The notes under the pieces: generated by a model | The model's database searches: none | Told to the model about the DNA's origin: nothing | The model's input: only the letters and a program-made list of their open reading frames with translations | Part shown: positions 1 through 8,250 of the stretch, one piece after another | How the letters are laid out: each line of letters begins with the position of its first letter | How positions within the stretch are numbered: position 1 is the first letter of the stretch | Origin: Lachnospiraceae bacterium | Lineage (GTDB): Bacteria; Bacillota; Clostridia; Lachnospirales; Lachnospiraceae | Assembly: GCA_017405805.1 (NCBI GenBank) | Contig: JAFQZU010000030.1 | Coordinates: forward strand, 1-40,286 | Reading direction: 5' to 3' | DNA: 40,286 bases | Position numbers and translations under genes: made by a program

Positions 1-292
1 AAGAATAACTCCTGCATGTAGTACTCTGTTTAGACCAGTATACTATATTTAGGAGTTTAGGAAAAGTAGGAAATTAAAATTTGACCAAAAAAATAAGGCG
101 GAAAGCGCCTTTCAAGAATTCGGGGTGTCAAAGACCCGATTATATGGTGTTATTCAGGGCGTGTCAATACAAAACTTGACGGGAACATGGGAATAATCGG
201 AATTAGGAACGACTTATTTGTGAAAAAGTGCGGTGCCCCCGAAACAGACGGGGTGGTATATTAATTAAAATAGGGAAAGGAGGCTGATCAAA
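1..292. other. Non-coding upstream stretch with short hairpins
   Basis: No credible gene is seen here. A 6-bp hairpin (arms 95-100 and 106-111) has a run of A on its left side (86-94), so it would look like an intrinsic terminator only for minus-strand transcription. A second small hairpin has arms CCCCG (237-241) and CGGGG (249-253). A strong ribosome binding site (AAAGGAGG) lies just before the gene at 293. No convincing plus-strand promoter was found. Confidence 0.4.
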
Positions 293-715
293 GTGAAGAT
301 TCGGCTGGATGATGTCATGCAGTCTTTATCCTATCATAATGAGACGGTCTACATGTACTACATTCCACTCGAGACGGTGCTCATGTTTCGGAACGGACAG
401 ATATTCGGAAAGCCCGTCGACGGCATAACCGATATGTATGATGTGAATGACAGGAAACATGATTTTATCGCGCTTCCGGATCTTGGAGACAGGGGGCGGA
501 AAAAAGTCATGATCGCATTTGTGCAGTCGCTTCCGGAAGGACCGCTGCGGGACAGGGCAATGGATGCTCTGGACGCAGAGAATCCTGGCAGGGAGCTGGA
601 GGAAGTGCTTCGCCGGGAGAGACGGCTTTTGGACTGGTTCTCCTACAGGGACGGAATATACAGTGAATTTTCCAAGACCTGGTGCGAAGAGACCGGGCTC
701 GAATGGATCGAATGA
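293..715 (+). CDS. UPF0158 family protein
   Basis: A 140-residue cytoplasmic protein resembling the uncharacterised UPF0158 family (Pfam PF03682). The family pattern is visible: an N-terminal MKIRLDDVMQSL segment, a middle part of the type MIAFVQSLPEGPLRDRAMDAL, and a C-terminal LLDWFSYRDG...WCEETGLEW ending. No membrane segment or signal peptide is present. The start is GTG at 293, chosen because AAAGGAGG lies about 8 nt upstream. It is followed 39 nt later by the LCP-family gene in the same direction, so the two may be co-transcribed. No biochemical role is known for the family, and the sequence offers no catalytic motif to assign one. Confidence 0.8.
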   Translation: MKIRLDDVMQSLSYHNETVYMYYIPLETVLMFRNGQIFGKPVDGITDMYDVNDRKHDFIALPDLGDRGRKKVMIAFVQSLPEGPLRDRAMDALDAENPGRELEEVLRRERRLLDWFSYRDGIYSEFSKTWCEETGLEWIE

Positions 716-754
716 TCCGGTCATTCCCGGATGAGAAAAGAGCGGTGAATATGT

Positions 755-1954
755 ATGAACGATAAAGAAAGAGAGCGCATGAACCGGATGCGCATGGAAG
801 AGGAAGAGGAGTACGAGGCGTTTCGGGAGGAGCAGGACCACGCGCGGGGCAGGGCTGTCCGGGAAGAGGCGTCTTACGGATACAATTCCGGAAACGGCCG
901 CGGCGCTGCGCCGAGGCAGCGGAGGCCCCGCAGGAAAAGCCCCCTCGGAAAGATCCTGCTGGCGGTCCTGATCGTCGTGATCCTCGCGGGACTGGGGGGA
1001 TACGCCTTTGTCCGCTCCAAGCTGAGCGGGATGAAGAGCGAGGAACTGGATCCCTCGATCACGGAGAGCATCAGCGATACTGCCCAAAATGATAGCTTCA
1101 TGGCGGGATATACGAACATTGCCCTGTTCGGCGTGGATTCGAGAGAGCAGGATCTCATGGACGGCGACAACAGGAGCGACACGATCATTATCGCATCCAT
1201 CAACAAGGAGACGAATGAGGTGCGCCTCGTCTCCGTATTCAGGGATACCTATCTGGATGTGGGAGACGGCACGTACGCCAAGTGCAACGCCGCATACGCC
1301 TACGGCGGGCCGCAGCAGGCCGTGGCCATGCTCAACACGAACCTGGATCTGAACATTACGGATTTTGTGACGATCGGCTTTGAGGGCCTTGCGGATACCA
1401 TCGATGCGGTGGGCGGCATCGAACTGGACCTGACGGAAGAGGAAGTCGGGTACATGAACAGCTACATGGAAGATATGAATTATGAGCTCGGGACGCCCTA
1501 CGAACCTGTGGAGAGCGCAGGCGTGCAGACCGTGAGCGGCATTCAGGCGACAGCCTACTGCCGGATCCGCTACACGGAGGGAGACGATTTCAGGCGGGCC
1601 GAGAGACAGAGGACGGTGCTCTCAAAGACTTTGGAAAAGATCAAGGGAGCAAGTCCCGCGACGCTCATGAAGATCGCAGAGAGCATTATGGATGAGACGG
1701 CCACGTCGCTGTCCTCGACGGAGCTTTTGGGGCTCATGACGAAAGCCGGATCCTTCGAGATCACGGAGCAGACCGGTTTTCCCGCGGACGAGCAGTGGGT
1801 TTACGGCACCATTAACGGTCAGTCCTGTGTGGTCCCCTATACACTGGAGAGCAACGTGATCTGGCTGCACGGACTATTGTTTGGTGATGAGAATTACCAG
1901 CCTTCGGACGCAGTTCTGGAAAGAAGCGAGACAATTGACAGCACACCGCGCTGA
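755..1954 (+). CDS. LytR-CpsA-Psr (LCP) family cell-wall polymer transferase
   Basis: LCP proteins transfer undecaprenyl-linked glycopolymers (teichoic acid-like polymers, capsule) onto peptidoglycan outside the membrane. This 399-residue protein has an acidic then Arg-rich cytoplasmic N-terminus (1-62), one membrane helix (about 66-86), and an extracellular LCP domain from about 118. Visible family signatures are NIALFGVDSR (121-130), RSDTIIIASI (140-149), the VFRDTY motif (161-166) and the later RIRYTEGDDFRRAERQR stretch, which together carry the Arg/Asp residues that bind the pyrophosphate-lipid donor. The ribosome binding site is weak, so the start could be slightly different. The polymer transferred cannot be told from sequence. 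Confidence 0.93.
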   Translation: MNDKERERMNRMRMEEEEEYEAFREEQDHARGRAVREEASYGYNSGNGRGAAPRQRRPRRKSPLGKILLAVLIVVILAGLGGYAFVRSKLSGMKSEELDPSITESISDTAQNDSFMAGYTNIALFGVDSREQDLMDGDNRSDTIIIASINKETNEVRLVSVFRDTYLDVGDGTYAKCNAAYAYGGPQQAVAMLNTNLDLNITDFVTIGFEGLADTIDAVGGIELDLTEEEVGYMNSYMEDMNYELGTPYEPVESAGVQTVSGIQATAYCRIRYTEGDDFRRAERQRTVLSKTLEKIKGASPATLMKIAESIMDETATSLSSTELLGLMTKAGSFEITEQTGFPADEQWVYGTINGQSCVVPYTLESNVIWLHGLLFGDENYQPSDAVLERSETIDSTPR

Positions 1955-2002
1955 TCGGTCCCGAGGGATGGAGCATCGCATTCCCACAAGGAGGGAACGA
2001 AG

Positions 2003-2377
2003 ATGAGTTTGAGAGATTTGTACGCGAGAGCGGACGGAGACTATGAAGCAGTAATGAAGCGGTTCCGGACAGAGGAGCGCCTTCGGCGCTTTGTCAAGCG
2101 CTTCCCGGACGATACGTCCTGCGAGAGTTTTCGCGAGGCGCTCGGAAAAGGAGATATGGAGACGGCTTTTCGGGAGATCCATGTACTGAAGGGATTATGC
2201 ATGAATCTCGGGTTTTCCAGGCTGCAGAAATGTTCCTCCACGGCAGTAGAGCTGCTGCGGCCCTTCTCGGAGGGAGGAGAGGTTCCTGCCCAGCAGAGCA
2301 GGGATATCGCGGCGGCGGCGGACGACGTGCACAGTGAGTGGGTGAGCCTTAAGAACATCATCATGGCGGAAATCTAA
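2003..2377 (+). CDS. Orphan HPt (histidine phosphotransfer) domain protein
   Basis: A 124-residue, all-helical stand-alone HPt protein. The phosphoacceptor histidine is His60 in the motif EIHVLKGLCMNLGF, matching the canonical AHxLKGxSxNLG pattern of phosphorelay shuttles. Such proteins accept phosphate from a hybrid kinase receiver domain and pass it to another response regulator in the cytoplasm. No kinase or response regulator gene lies in the window, so its partners are unknown. The start has a good AAGGAGGG site 6-13 nt upstream. It lies 48 nt after the LCP gene and may be read through from it; mscL downstream has its own promoter. Confidence 0.87.
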   Translation: MSLRDLYARADGDYEAVMKRFRTEERLRRFVKRFPDDTSCESFREALGKGDMETAFREIHVLKGLCMNLGFSRLQKCSSTAVELLRPFSEGGEVPAQQSRDIAAAADDVHSEWVSLKNIIMAEI

Positions 2378-2407
2378 AAAAAATATAAATTTCCGCCAAA
2401 AATCCGG

Positions 2408-2435
2408 TTGATGAAACATAGATATCTGCTACAAT
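2408..2435 (+). promoter_or_regulatory. Predicted promoter of mscL
   Basis: TTGATG (2408-2413), 16-nt spacer, TACAAT (2430-2435): a good match to a vegetative sigma-70/SigA promoter. It stands about 45 nt before the mscL start, so the leader is short. Confidence 0.6.
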
Positions 2436-2479
2436 ATAGAAAAAAGGTTTAACTCATTTCAGAAGGGAGTAACAAACAT

Positions 2480-2908
2480 ATGAGCGGTTTTATGAAAGAG
2501 TTTAAGGAGTTTATTTCCCGCGGCAACGTCATGGATATGGCAGTCGGCGTCATCATCGGCGGCGCCTTCTCCGCGATCGTCGGTTCCCTGGTGGATGACG
2601 TGATCAATCCCATCCTCGGCATGTTCGGCGGAGCTGATTTCAGCAACATCGTCATCCCGCTGGCGGGCGATGCTTCGATCCATATCGGAAGCTTCATCAA
2701 CGCGATCATCAACTTCCTGATCATGGCCTTTATCCTCTTTTCCATCATCAAGGCAATGAACAAGATGCAGAAGATGGTCAAGAAGGAAGAGCCGGCGGAA
2801 GAGGCTCCCACGACCAAGATGTGCCCTTACTGCAAGAGCGAGATCAACATCGAAGCCACAAAGTGCCCTTGCTGCACCTCCGATCTGCCTGCGGAAGCGG
2901 CGGAATGA
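2480..2908 (+). CDS. mscL: Large-conductance mechanosensitive channel with C-terminal zinc ribbon
   Basis: MscL opens a wide pore under membrane tension and protects against osmotic downshock. The typical N-terminus (amphipathic [26 protein letters not shown]), pore helix TM1 (about 17-40) and TM2 (about 70-92) are all present. At 142 residues it is close to the usual length. The C-terminal cytoplasmic part is unusual: after an acidic linker (102-110) it carries Cys115, Cys118, Cys129, Cys131 and Cys132 in a CPYC...CPCC arrangement typical of a zinc ribbon. It has its own promoter and ribosome binding site (AGAAGGGAG) and is followed by a terminator, so it is probably monocistronic. Confidence 0.95.
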   Translation: MSGFMKEFKEFISRGNVMDMAVGVIIGGAFSAIVGSLVDDVINPILGMFGGADFSNIVIPLAGDASIHIGSFINAIINFLIMAFILFSIIKAMNKMQKMVKKEEPAEEAPTTKMCPYCKSEINIEATKCPCCTSDLPAEAAE

Positions 2909-2943
2909 TCTGAGGAAAGGCGCAGAGAGAAACTGCCTGTCGG

Positions 2944-2985
2944 GACGGCTTTTTCGCCACAGAGGTGGCGGGGAGGCCGTCTTTT
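2944..2985 (+). terminator. Intrinsic terminator after mscL
   Basis: Stem formed by GACGGC (2944-2949) with GCCGTC (2976-2981) and an inner CGCCAC/GTGGCG hairpin, followed by TTTT. It separates mscL from the decarboxylase gene. Confidence 0.7.
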
Positions 2986-3014
2986 ACATGTGCGGATAAG
3001 AGGGAGGAGTGCGC

Positions 3015-4520
3015 ATGGAACGATCGATCCTGTACAGACAGATCCGCGACATCTGTGAGACGCTGAAGATACCCATGCATATGCCCGGCCACAAGCGTGT
3101 CCTTCACTCTCCTGAGGAACTGCCCTGGCAGACTGACCTGACCGAAATAGAAGGCGCGGACGACCTGCATCACGCGGAAGGGATCCTTCGCGACGCCATG
3201 GACCGCACTGCGGGACTGTACAAAAGCCGCCGGACCTTTTATCTGGTCAACGGCAGTACCTGCGGCATTCTTTCCGGACTGCGCGCCCTGGTTCCCGACG
3301 GCGGGCGGGCGGTCCTGTCCCGGAACTGTCACAGGTCCGTCACCCATGCGGCGGAGCTTGGAAGACTGAATATCTCCTGGCTGTTTCCGGACATGGACGA
3401 GGATTATGCTGTCTGCGGCAGCATCAGGCCCGCACAGGTGGAACAGGCGCTGGAGGAAGCGCCGGACGCGGCAGCAGTCCTGATCACAAGCCCGACTTAC
3501 GAGGGCGTCCTGTCGGATATCCGGGGCATTGCGGAGATCTGTCACAGCCGGGGCGTCCCCCTGATGGTGGACGAGGCGCACGGCGCGCATCTGGGACTCT
3601 TCAGGGAAGGGGGCTTTCCGGAGGGGGCGCTCCGCTGCGGGGCGGATGTCGTCGTACAGAGCCCGCACAAAACGCTTTCGTCCCTGACACAGACGGCCTT
3701 CCTCCATGTGCAGGGCGATCTTGCGGACACGGAGGAGATCGAGCGGCAGCTGGCGATCTTTGAGACTAGTTCACCGTCCTATCCGCTGATGATATCCCTC
3801 GACAGCTGCACGGGCCTCTTGCGGGAAAGCGGCAGGGAGCTGTTCAGCGCATGGGGAGAGGCAATCGATTCTTTTGACGCGCAGACGGCAGGGCTCAGAT
3901 ATCTCCGGGCCCTCGGACACGGGTCGGATGATCCCGCGGCGCATCCGGCATTCTTTGCCCTCGACAGGAGCAAGATTCTGATCGGGACGGCCGCTGCCGG
4001 GATGACCGGCCTCGAGCTGGCCCGGATCCTGCGTACCCGCTTCCGCATCGAGACGGAGATGAGCAGCGGGAACACGGTGCTGGCCATGACGGGCTGCGGC
4101 GACGGGCTGGACGGATCCGGCCTGGAAGCCCTGGGCCGTGCGCTGCGCACCCTGGACGAAGAGATCGGAAAGCGCCGCGGGTGCGGCGGCAGTACAGAGA
4201 AGAAAACGTGCCGGGAGAAGCAGGAGGGCGCAAGCCCCGGATCCTCCATGGGCGCATGGGGAGAGCCGGCCCTGCCGATCTGGCGCTGCGTGCGCACCGG
4301 GAGAGAGATGCTTTCTGCCCGGCAGGCGCTGAACCGTATCAGCGCGGAATATGTCTACTGTTATCCGCCGGGGATCCCGTTTATCGTGCCGGGGGAAAGG
4401 ATCACGGAGCAGGTGCTGGCCCGGATCCGGGCGATCCGTGAAAACGGCGGCAGAGTGCGCCATTCCGCCGCTCTGTGCAATGAAGGGGCGGAGCGCTTTG
4501 CGTGTATGACGAAGGGGTAA
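3015..4520 (+). CDS. PLP-dependent Orn/Lys/Arg decarboxylase family protein
   Basis: A 501-residue fold-type I PLP enzyme of the Gram-positive Orn/Lys/Arg decarboxylase family (Pfam PF01276 with the C-terminal PF03711), which make polyamine precursors such as cadaverine or agmatine. Visible landmarks from the ATG start are MPGHKR (23-28), the cofactor-contacting DEAHGAH (186-192), and the Schiff-base lysine Lys219 in QSPHKTLSS. The C-terminal YPPGIPFIVPGE segment is also typical. The ATG at 3015 is preferred over GTG at 3009 because GGAGGAG (3003-3009) overlaps the GTG. Whether the substrate is arginine, lysine or ornithine cannot be decided. About residues 390-420 form a low-complexity linker. 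Confidence 0.88.
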   Translation: MERSILYRQIRDICETLKIPMHMPGHKRVLHSPEELPWQTDLTEIEGADDLHHAEGILRDAMDRTAGLYKSRRTFYLVNGSTCGILSGLRALVPDGGRAVLSRNCHRSVTHAAELGRLNISWLFPDMDEDYAVCGSIRPAQVEQALEEAPDAAAVLITSPTYEGVLSDIRGIAEICHSRGVPLMVDEAHGAHLGLFREGGFPEGALRCGADVVVQSPHKTLSSLTQTAFLHVQGDLADTEEIERQLAIFETSSPSYPLMISLDSCTGLLRESGRELFSAWGEAIDSFDAQTAGLRYLRALGHGSDDPAAHPAFFALDRSKILIGTAAAGMTGLELARILRTRFRIETEMSSGNTVLAMTGCGDGLDGSGLEALGRALRTLDEEIGKRRGCGGSTEKKTCREKQEGASPGSSMGAWGEPALPIWRCVRTGREMLSARQALNRISAEYVYCYPPGIPFIVPGERITEQVLARIRAIRENGGRVRHSAALCNEGAERFACMTKG

Positions 4521-4551
4521 GGCGCGCTGCGCCTGCAGCACAAAAAAGTGC

Positions 4552-4580
4552 TTGACAGCCCCCTTCCGCGGTGATAAAGT
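4552..4580 (+). promoter_or_regulatory. Promoter of the infC-rpmI-rplT operon
   Basis: A perfect -35 box TTGACA (4552-4557), 17-nt spacer and TAAAGT (4575-4580). Transcription should start near 4587, leaving a leader of about 200 nt before infC. Confidence 0.75.
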
Positions 4581-4586
4581 ACGTTT

Positions 4587-4773
4587 GTGTGTAAACACGA
4601 CCTTCTGCACAGAAAGTGTGCGGACTTACAATAAAGCAGAGTGCTCACTCTCACCCAACGGCGGAAGCTTTTGGCGTTCATACGGACGGACAGACGCAGG
4701 AGATGCAGCTGCATTGCCTGTTGTGATCCGGCTGAGAACAGTGGGACTTTGCGACCGCTGTTTTTTTGTTTTT
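4587..4773 (+). promoter_or_regulatory. Attenuated 5' leader of the infC-rpmI-rplT operon
   Basis: The long untranslated leader ends in an intrinsic terminator: AACAGTGG (4737-4744) pairs with CCGCTGTT (4755-4762) around a 10-nt loop, followed by a T tract (4761-4773). It sits just before the infC ribosome binding site. In Firmicutes this operon is autoregulated by ribosomal protein L20 binding a leader that mimics its rRNA site, with premature termination. The position, length and terminator fit that class. The L20-binding fold itself was not verified here. Confidence 0.65.
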
Positions 4774-4792
4774 GGAGTTGGAGGACAAGGCC

Positions 4793-5311
4793 ATCAGAAA
4801 CAATAACGACGATTTGTTCATCAATGAGAGAATTCGTGAACGGGAAGTACGAGTGATCGGCGCAGACGGTGAGATGCTTGGGATCATGAGTTCCAACGAA
4901 GCCAGAAAGCTGGCCGAAGAGGCGGAGCTTGACCTCGTGATGATCTCTCCCGGCGCAAAGCCGCCGGTCTGCAAGATCATTGATTACGGCAAGTTCAAGT
5001 ACGAGAAGACCCGCAAGGAAAAGGAATCCAAGCGCAAGCAGCATATGGTGGAGATCAAGGAGATCCGCATGTCTCCCAATATTGACACCAACGACATGCA
5101 GACCAAGGTCAACGCCGCGCGCAAATTCCTGGGTAAGGGCGACCGCGTCAAGGTGACGCTGCGCTTCAGAGGCCGTGAGATGTCGCACATGCATCAGAGT
5201 GCACATATTCTTACGGACTTTGCCGCTGCGCTGGCGGATGTGGCGGTCGTGGACAGGCCTCCCCGCGTGGAGGGCCGTACGATGACGATGTTTTTAGCTG
5301 AAAAGCGCTGA
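4793..5311 (+). CDS. infC: Translation initiation factor IF-3, probable ATC start
   Basis: IF-3 binds the 30S subunit and proofreads start-codon and initiator-tRNA choice. The 172-residue product shows the family order: N-terminal domain with [21 protein letters not shown], a Lys/Glu-rich linker helix ([14 protein letters not shown]), and the C-terminal domain with [12 protein letters not shown] and [12 protein letters not shown]. There is no ATG, GTG or well-placed TTG. The codon ATC at 4793 lies 8 nt after a clear GGAGG (4780-4784), whereas in-frame TTG codons at 4766, 4772 and 4778 lie in or before that site. Many bacteria start infC at AUU or another rare codon so that IF-3 represses its own synthesis. 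First gene of the infC-rpmI-rplT operon. Confidence 0.93.
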   Translation: MRNNNDDLFINERIREREVRVIGADGEMLGIMSSNEARKLAEEAELDLVMISPGAKPPVCKIIDYGKFKYEKTRKEKESKRKQHMVEIKEIRMSPNIDTNDMQTKVNAARKFLGKGDRVKVTLRFRGREMSHMHQSAHILTDFAAALADVAVVDRPPRVEGRTMTMFLAEKR

Positions 5312-5417
5312 GCGGGGATCCTGCGAAAGCAGGGACCGGGGCGGTTTGGAAGAGCAGCTGGAAATACAGAGAATGGAACAGGATTGCGATCCATTTGGCG
5401 AAAAGGAGGAAAATAGA

Positions 5418-5615
5418 ATGCCCAAGATGAAGACAAGCAGAGCGGCCGCTAAACGTTTCAAAGTGACCGGAACCGGCAAGCTGACAAGATTTAAAGCTTA
5501 TAAGCGTCACATTCTGACCAAGAAGTCCACGAAGAGAAAGAGAAACCTCAGAAAGCCCATCCTGATGGATGAGACCAATGTAAAGAACATGAAGAGGATC
5601 CTGCCTTATCTGTAA
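5418..5615 (+). CDS. rpmI: 50S ribosomal protein L35
   Basis: A 65-residue, very basic protein of the large ribosomal subunit. It begins [20 protein letters not shown] and ends KRILPYL, the standard L35 pattern and length. ATG 5418 follows AAAAGGAGGAAA at a spacing of 7-8 nt. The frame is open further upstream to 5346, but that part has no family similarity or ribosome binding site. It lies between infC and rplT, the conserved bacterial order, and is translated from the same transcript. Confidence 0.97.
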   Translation: MPKMKTSRAAAKRFKVTGTGKLTRFKAYKRHILTKKSTKRKRNLRKPILMDETNVKNMKRILPYL

Positions 5616-5691
5616 GGTGCGGAGGTTCGAAGGGTCAAAGAAGACATGAAAGCGCCGCAGGTGCTTTACGGAGAATGGAGGATAGAATAGA

Positions 5692-6048
5692 ATGGCTAGA
5701 ATTAAAGGCGCTCTTAATGCGAGAAAGAAACATAACAGAGTATTAAAGCTTGCCAAGGGATACAGAGGTGCCAGGTCCAAACAGTACAGGATCGCCAAGC
5801 AGTCGGTCATGAGAGCACTGGCTTCTTCCTTTGCCGGCAGAAAGCAGAGAAAGAGAGACATGCGCTCCCTGTGGATTACCCGTATCAACGCGGCAGCCAG
5901 AATGAACGGCATCTCCTACAGCCAGATGATGCATGGTCTGAAGGTGGCAGGCGTCGACATCAACCGCAAGATGCTTGCTGAGCTTGCCGTGAGCGACGCA
6001 CAGGGCTTCGCGGCACTTACCGAGGTGGCCAAGAAGGCAATCGCCTGA
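5692..6048 (+). CDS. rplT: 50S ribosomal protein L20
   Basis: A 118-residue basic protein that binds 23S rRNA early in large-subunit assembly and, in Firmicutes, also represses this operon through its leader. Recognisable segments are [25 protein letters not shown] at the N-terminus and [24 protein letters not shown] in the middle, both nearly invariant in L20. Length is normal. Last gene of the infC-rpmI-rplT operon, followed by a strong terminator at 6098. Confidence 0.97.
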   Translation: MARIKGALNARKKHNRVLKLAKGYRGARSKQYRIAKQSVMRALASSFAGRKQRKRDMRSLWITRINAAARMNGISYSQMMHGLKVAGVDINRKMLAELAVSDAQGFAALTEVAKKAIA

Positions 6049-6097
6049 TCAGAGTCAGGCATCTCCTTTTAGATGTAAATACACAGATTTAAAAACG

Positions 6098-6138
6098 AAG
6101 CACCGTTATGGGAAAGTTTTTCCCAGAGCGGTGCTTTA
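6098..6138 (+). terminator. Intrinsic terminator after rplT
   Basis: AAGCACCG (6098-6105) pairs with CGGTGCTT (6129-6136), and inside it TGGGAAA pairs with TTTCCCA around a short loop. A TTTA tail follows. It closes the translation operon. Confidence 0.75.
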
Positions 6139-6224
6139 TGTACGTTTTTATGGTATTCTTTGTATGATACATGTCCTGATCCTGCGGAATGGGACAGAAT
6201 GGTACGAGGAGGAGACAAAAGAGT

Positions 6225-7175
6225 ATGAAACCGTATGCTTTTGGCGTAGATATAGGCGGTACTACAGTCAAGATCGGCTTCTTTAAGAGCGACGGGACTT
6301 TTCTGGACAGCTGGGAGATCCCGACCAGGACAGAGGAGGGCGGGAGGAAGATCCTGCCGGATATAGCGCGTTCCATTTCGAAGAAGGTTAAAGAAGCGGG
6401 GATTTCCCTGGATCAGGTGGAAGGCGTGGGCGTCGGCGTTCCCGGTCCGGTCATGTCTGACGGCATCGTCAACAAGTGCGTCAATCTCGGATGGGGTGTC
6501 GTGGACGTAAAGAGTCAGCTCTCGGATCTTTTGGACAATATCTCGGTGGAAGTGGCCAATGACGCCAATGTGGCAGCGCTTGGAGAGCAGTGGCGCGGCG
6601 GCGGCATGGGATTTGAGAATGTCCTCATGGTCACGCTGGGCACCGGCGTGGGCGGCGGCGTCATCATAGGCGGCAGGATCCTCCACGGCGCAAACGGCGC
6701 CGGCGGCGAGATCGGACACATGAAGGTCAGGGACGACGAGACGGCTGTCTGTGGCTGCGGCAAGAGAGGGTGTCTTGAGCAGTACGCCTCAGCGACGGGG
6801 ATCGTGCGGATCTCGAATCTGGCGCTCGAGAGAGATCCGAAGAGAGAGACCTCCATGCGCAGGTTTGACCCGCTCACGGCCAAGGATGTCTTTGACTGCG
6901 CGCGGCAGGGAGATGCGGTCGCAGGAGAGATCATGGAGGAGTTCGGCAAGGCGCTGGGAGAGGCGATCGCGCACATAACCTGCGTGATGGATCCCGATGT
7001 GGTCGTGATCGGCGGCGGCGTTTCGAAAGCGGGACAGATGATCCTGGACGTGGTGTCCAAGTATTATAAAGAAGCGGCTTTTTTTCCGCAGAAAAATACA
7101 CAGTTCAAACTTGCGGTCCTGGGAAATAATGCCGGCATGTACGGAGCGGTCAGGATGATCATTTCCGACAAGTAA
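6225..7175 (+). CDS. glcK: ROK family glucokinase
   Basis: Phosphorylates intracellular glucose to glucose 6-phosphate with ATP. The 316-residue protein has the phosphate-binding DIGGTTVK (9-16), the catalytic aspartate Asp113 in ANDANVAALGE, sugar-contacting GEIGH (161-165), and the ROK zinc site His165 plus Cys176, Cys178 and Cys183 in CGCGKRGCLEQ. This combination is typical of Gram-positive ROK glucokinases. ATG 6225 is preferred over the more distal start at 6189 because AGGAGGAG lies about 10 nt upstream and the family begins there. A second ROK gene follows after 57 nt and pgi after that, so the three probably act together at the entry to glycolysis. Confidence 0.9.
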   Translation: MKPYAFGVDIGGTTVKIGFFKSDGTFLDSWEIPTRTEEGGRKILPDIARSISKKVKEAGISLDQVEGVGVGVPGPVMSDGIVNKCVNLGWGVVDVKSQLSDLLDNISVEVANDANVAALGEQWRGGGMGFENVLMVTLGTGVGGGVIIGGRILHGANGAGGEIGHMKVRDDETAVCGCGKRGCLEQYASATGIVRISNLALERDPKRETSMRRFDPLTAKDVFDCARQGDAVAGEIMEEFGKALGEAIAHITCVMDPDVVVIGGGVSKAGQMILDVVSKYYKEAAFFPQKNTQFKLAVLGNNAGMYGAVRMIISDK

Positions 7176-7232
7176 GCCGGTTTGAGAGGATGCGTCACGG
7201 ATACAGTCATTTCACGAAAAACGGAGGTGGAT

Positions 7233-8195
7233 ATGGGAAAGAAATATAATGTCTGTCTGGATATCGGCGGGACAAAGATCCTCGGCGTGATTTTTGACGA
7301 AGAGAGGAACATCGTATACCGCCTTAAAAAGAAGACGAAGGAGGCGGGAGACGACGCCGGCAACGTTGAGAAAATGATCATCAGCGTAGCTGAGGAGATG
7401 ATCAAGGAAGCGGACCTGAAGAAGGGGCAGATCAACGCCATCGCAGCGGGCGCACCGGGCGTCATCGACCAGGCGGAAGGGATCGTCCTGTTTTCCCCCA
7501 ACCTTCCCTGGAGAGATTACGATATCAAGACGCCGATCGAGAAGAAATTCGGCGTTCCTTTCTACATCGGCAATGACGTGAACGTAGGCGTCCTGGGCGA
7601 GTACAAGTACGGCGCGGCCAAAGGATACAGCAATGTGGTCGGCTTCTTTGTGGGGACCGGCATGGGCGGCGGCCTGATCCTGGACGGAAGGCTGTTTACG
7701 GGCAATAAGTTCAAGGGCGCCGAGTACGGCCACATGATCCTGGATCCCGAAGGACCGCTCTGCGGCTGCGGCCAGAGAGGCTGTCTGGAGGCATTCTCCA
7801 GTAAGAAGGGCATGTCCTCCTATATCCTACAGCAGGTCTCCCGGGGCAGGCAGAGCATGCTGGCGGACAGGATCGAGAACGGTGTATTCAAGAGCAAATT
7901 CTTAAAGAAAGCGCTCAAGACCGGTGACGCAGTGACTATGGAGGCCGTGGACCGCGCCTGCCATTATCTGGCAGTTGCCACCGGCAATATGATCAACACC
8001 ATAAGCCCCGACATCGTGGTCTACGGCGGCGGTGTCATGGAAGCCGTGGGAGACCTGTTCATGGATAAGATCCTTGCGGAGGTCGACCGCTACTGCATGC
8101 CTTCCATCCGGTCGACCGTGGATCTCAAAAAAGCTGCGCTGGGCGACGATTCCGTGATCTACGGCGCACTTGCCATGATCGAAGATAATAATTGA
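7233..8195 (+). CDS. Second ROK family sugar kinase or regulator-like protein
   Basis: A 320-residue ROK protein with an intact kinase core: DIGGTKILG (10-18), catalytic Asp115 in GNDVNVGVLGE, EYGH (164-167), and zinc ligands His167, Cys177, Cys179 and Cys184 in CGCGQRGCLEA. There is no N-terminal helix-turn-helix, so it is a kinase type rather than a NagC/XylR repressor. It starts at ATG 7233 after CGGAGGTGG. It is clearly diverged from the glucokinase just upstream, so it may act on another hexose (fructose, mannose or an amino sugar); the substrate is not evident. The gene order glcK-ROK-pgi suggests a shared transcript. Confidence 0.87.
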   Translation: MGKKYNVCLDIGGTKILGVIFDEERNIVYRLKKKTKEAGDDAGNVEKMIISVAEEMIKEADLKKGQINAIAAGAPGVIDQAEGIVLFSPNLPWRDYDIKTPIEKKFGVPFYIGNDVNVGVLGEYKYGAAKGYSNVVGFFVGTGMGGGLILDGRLFTGNKFKGAEYGHMILDPEGPLCGCGQRGCLEAFSSKKGMSSYILQQVSRGRQSMLADRIENGVFKSKFLKKALKTGDAVTMEAVDRACHYLAVATGNMINTISPDIVVYGGGVMEAVGDLFMDKILAEVDRYCMPSIRSTVDLKKAALGDDSVIYGALAMIEDNN

Positions 8196-8250
8196 AGTCA
8201 GAGTGAGACAACAGAATATATGCTGCGCATAATTGCGTGAGGAGGAAATG

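Noticed and set aside
6225-8195. Tandem duplication of one ROK gene
   Set aside because: Both have ROK motifs, but the sequences differ throughout, so they are old paralogues with probably different roles rather than a recent duplication.
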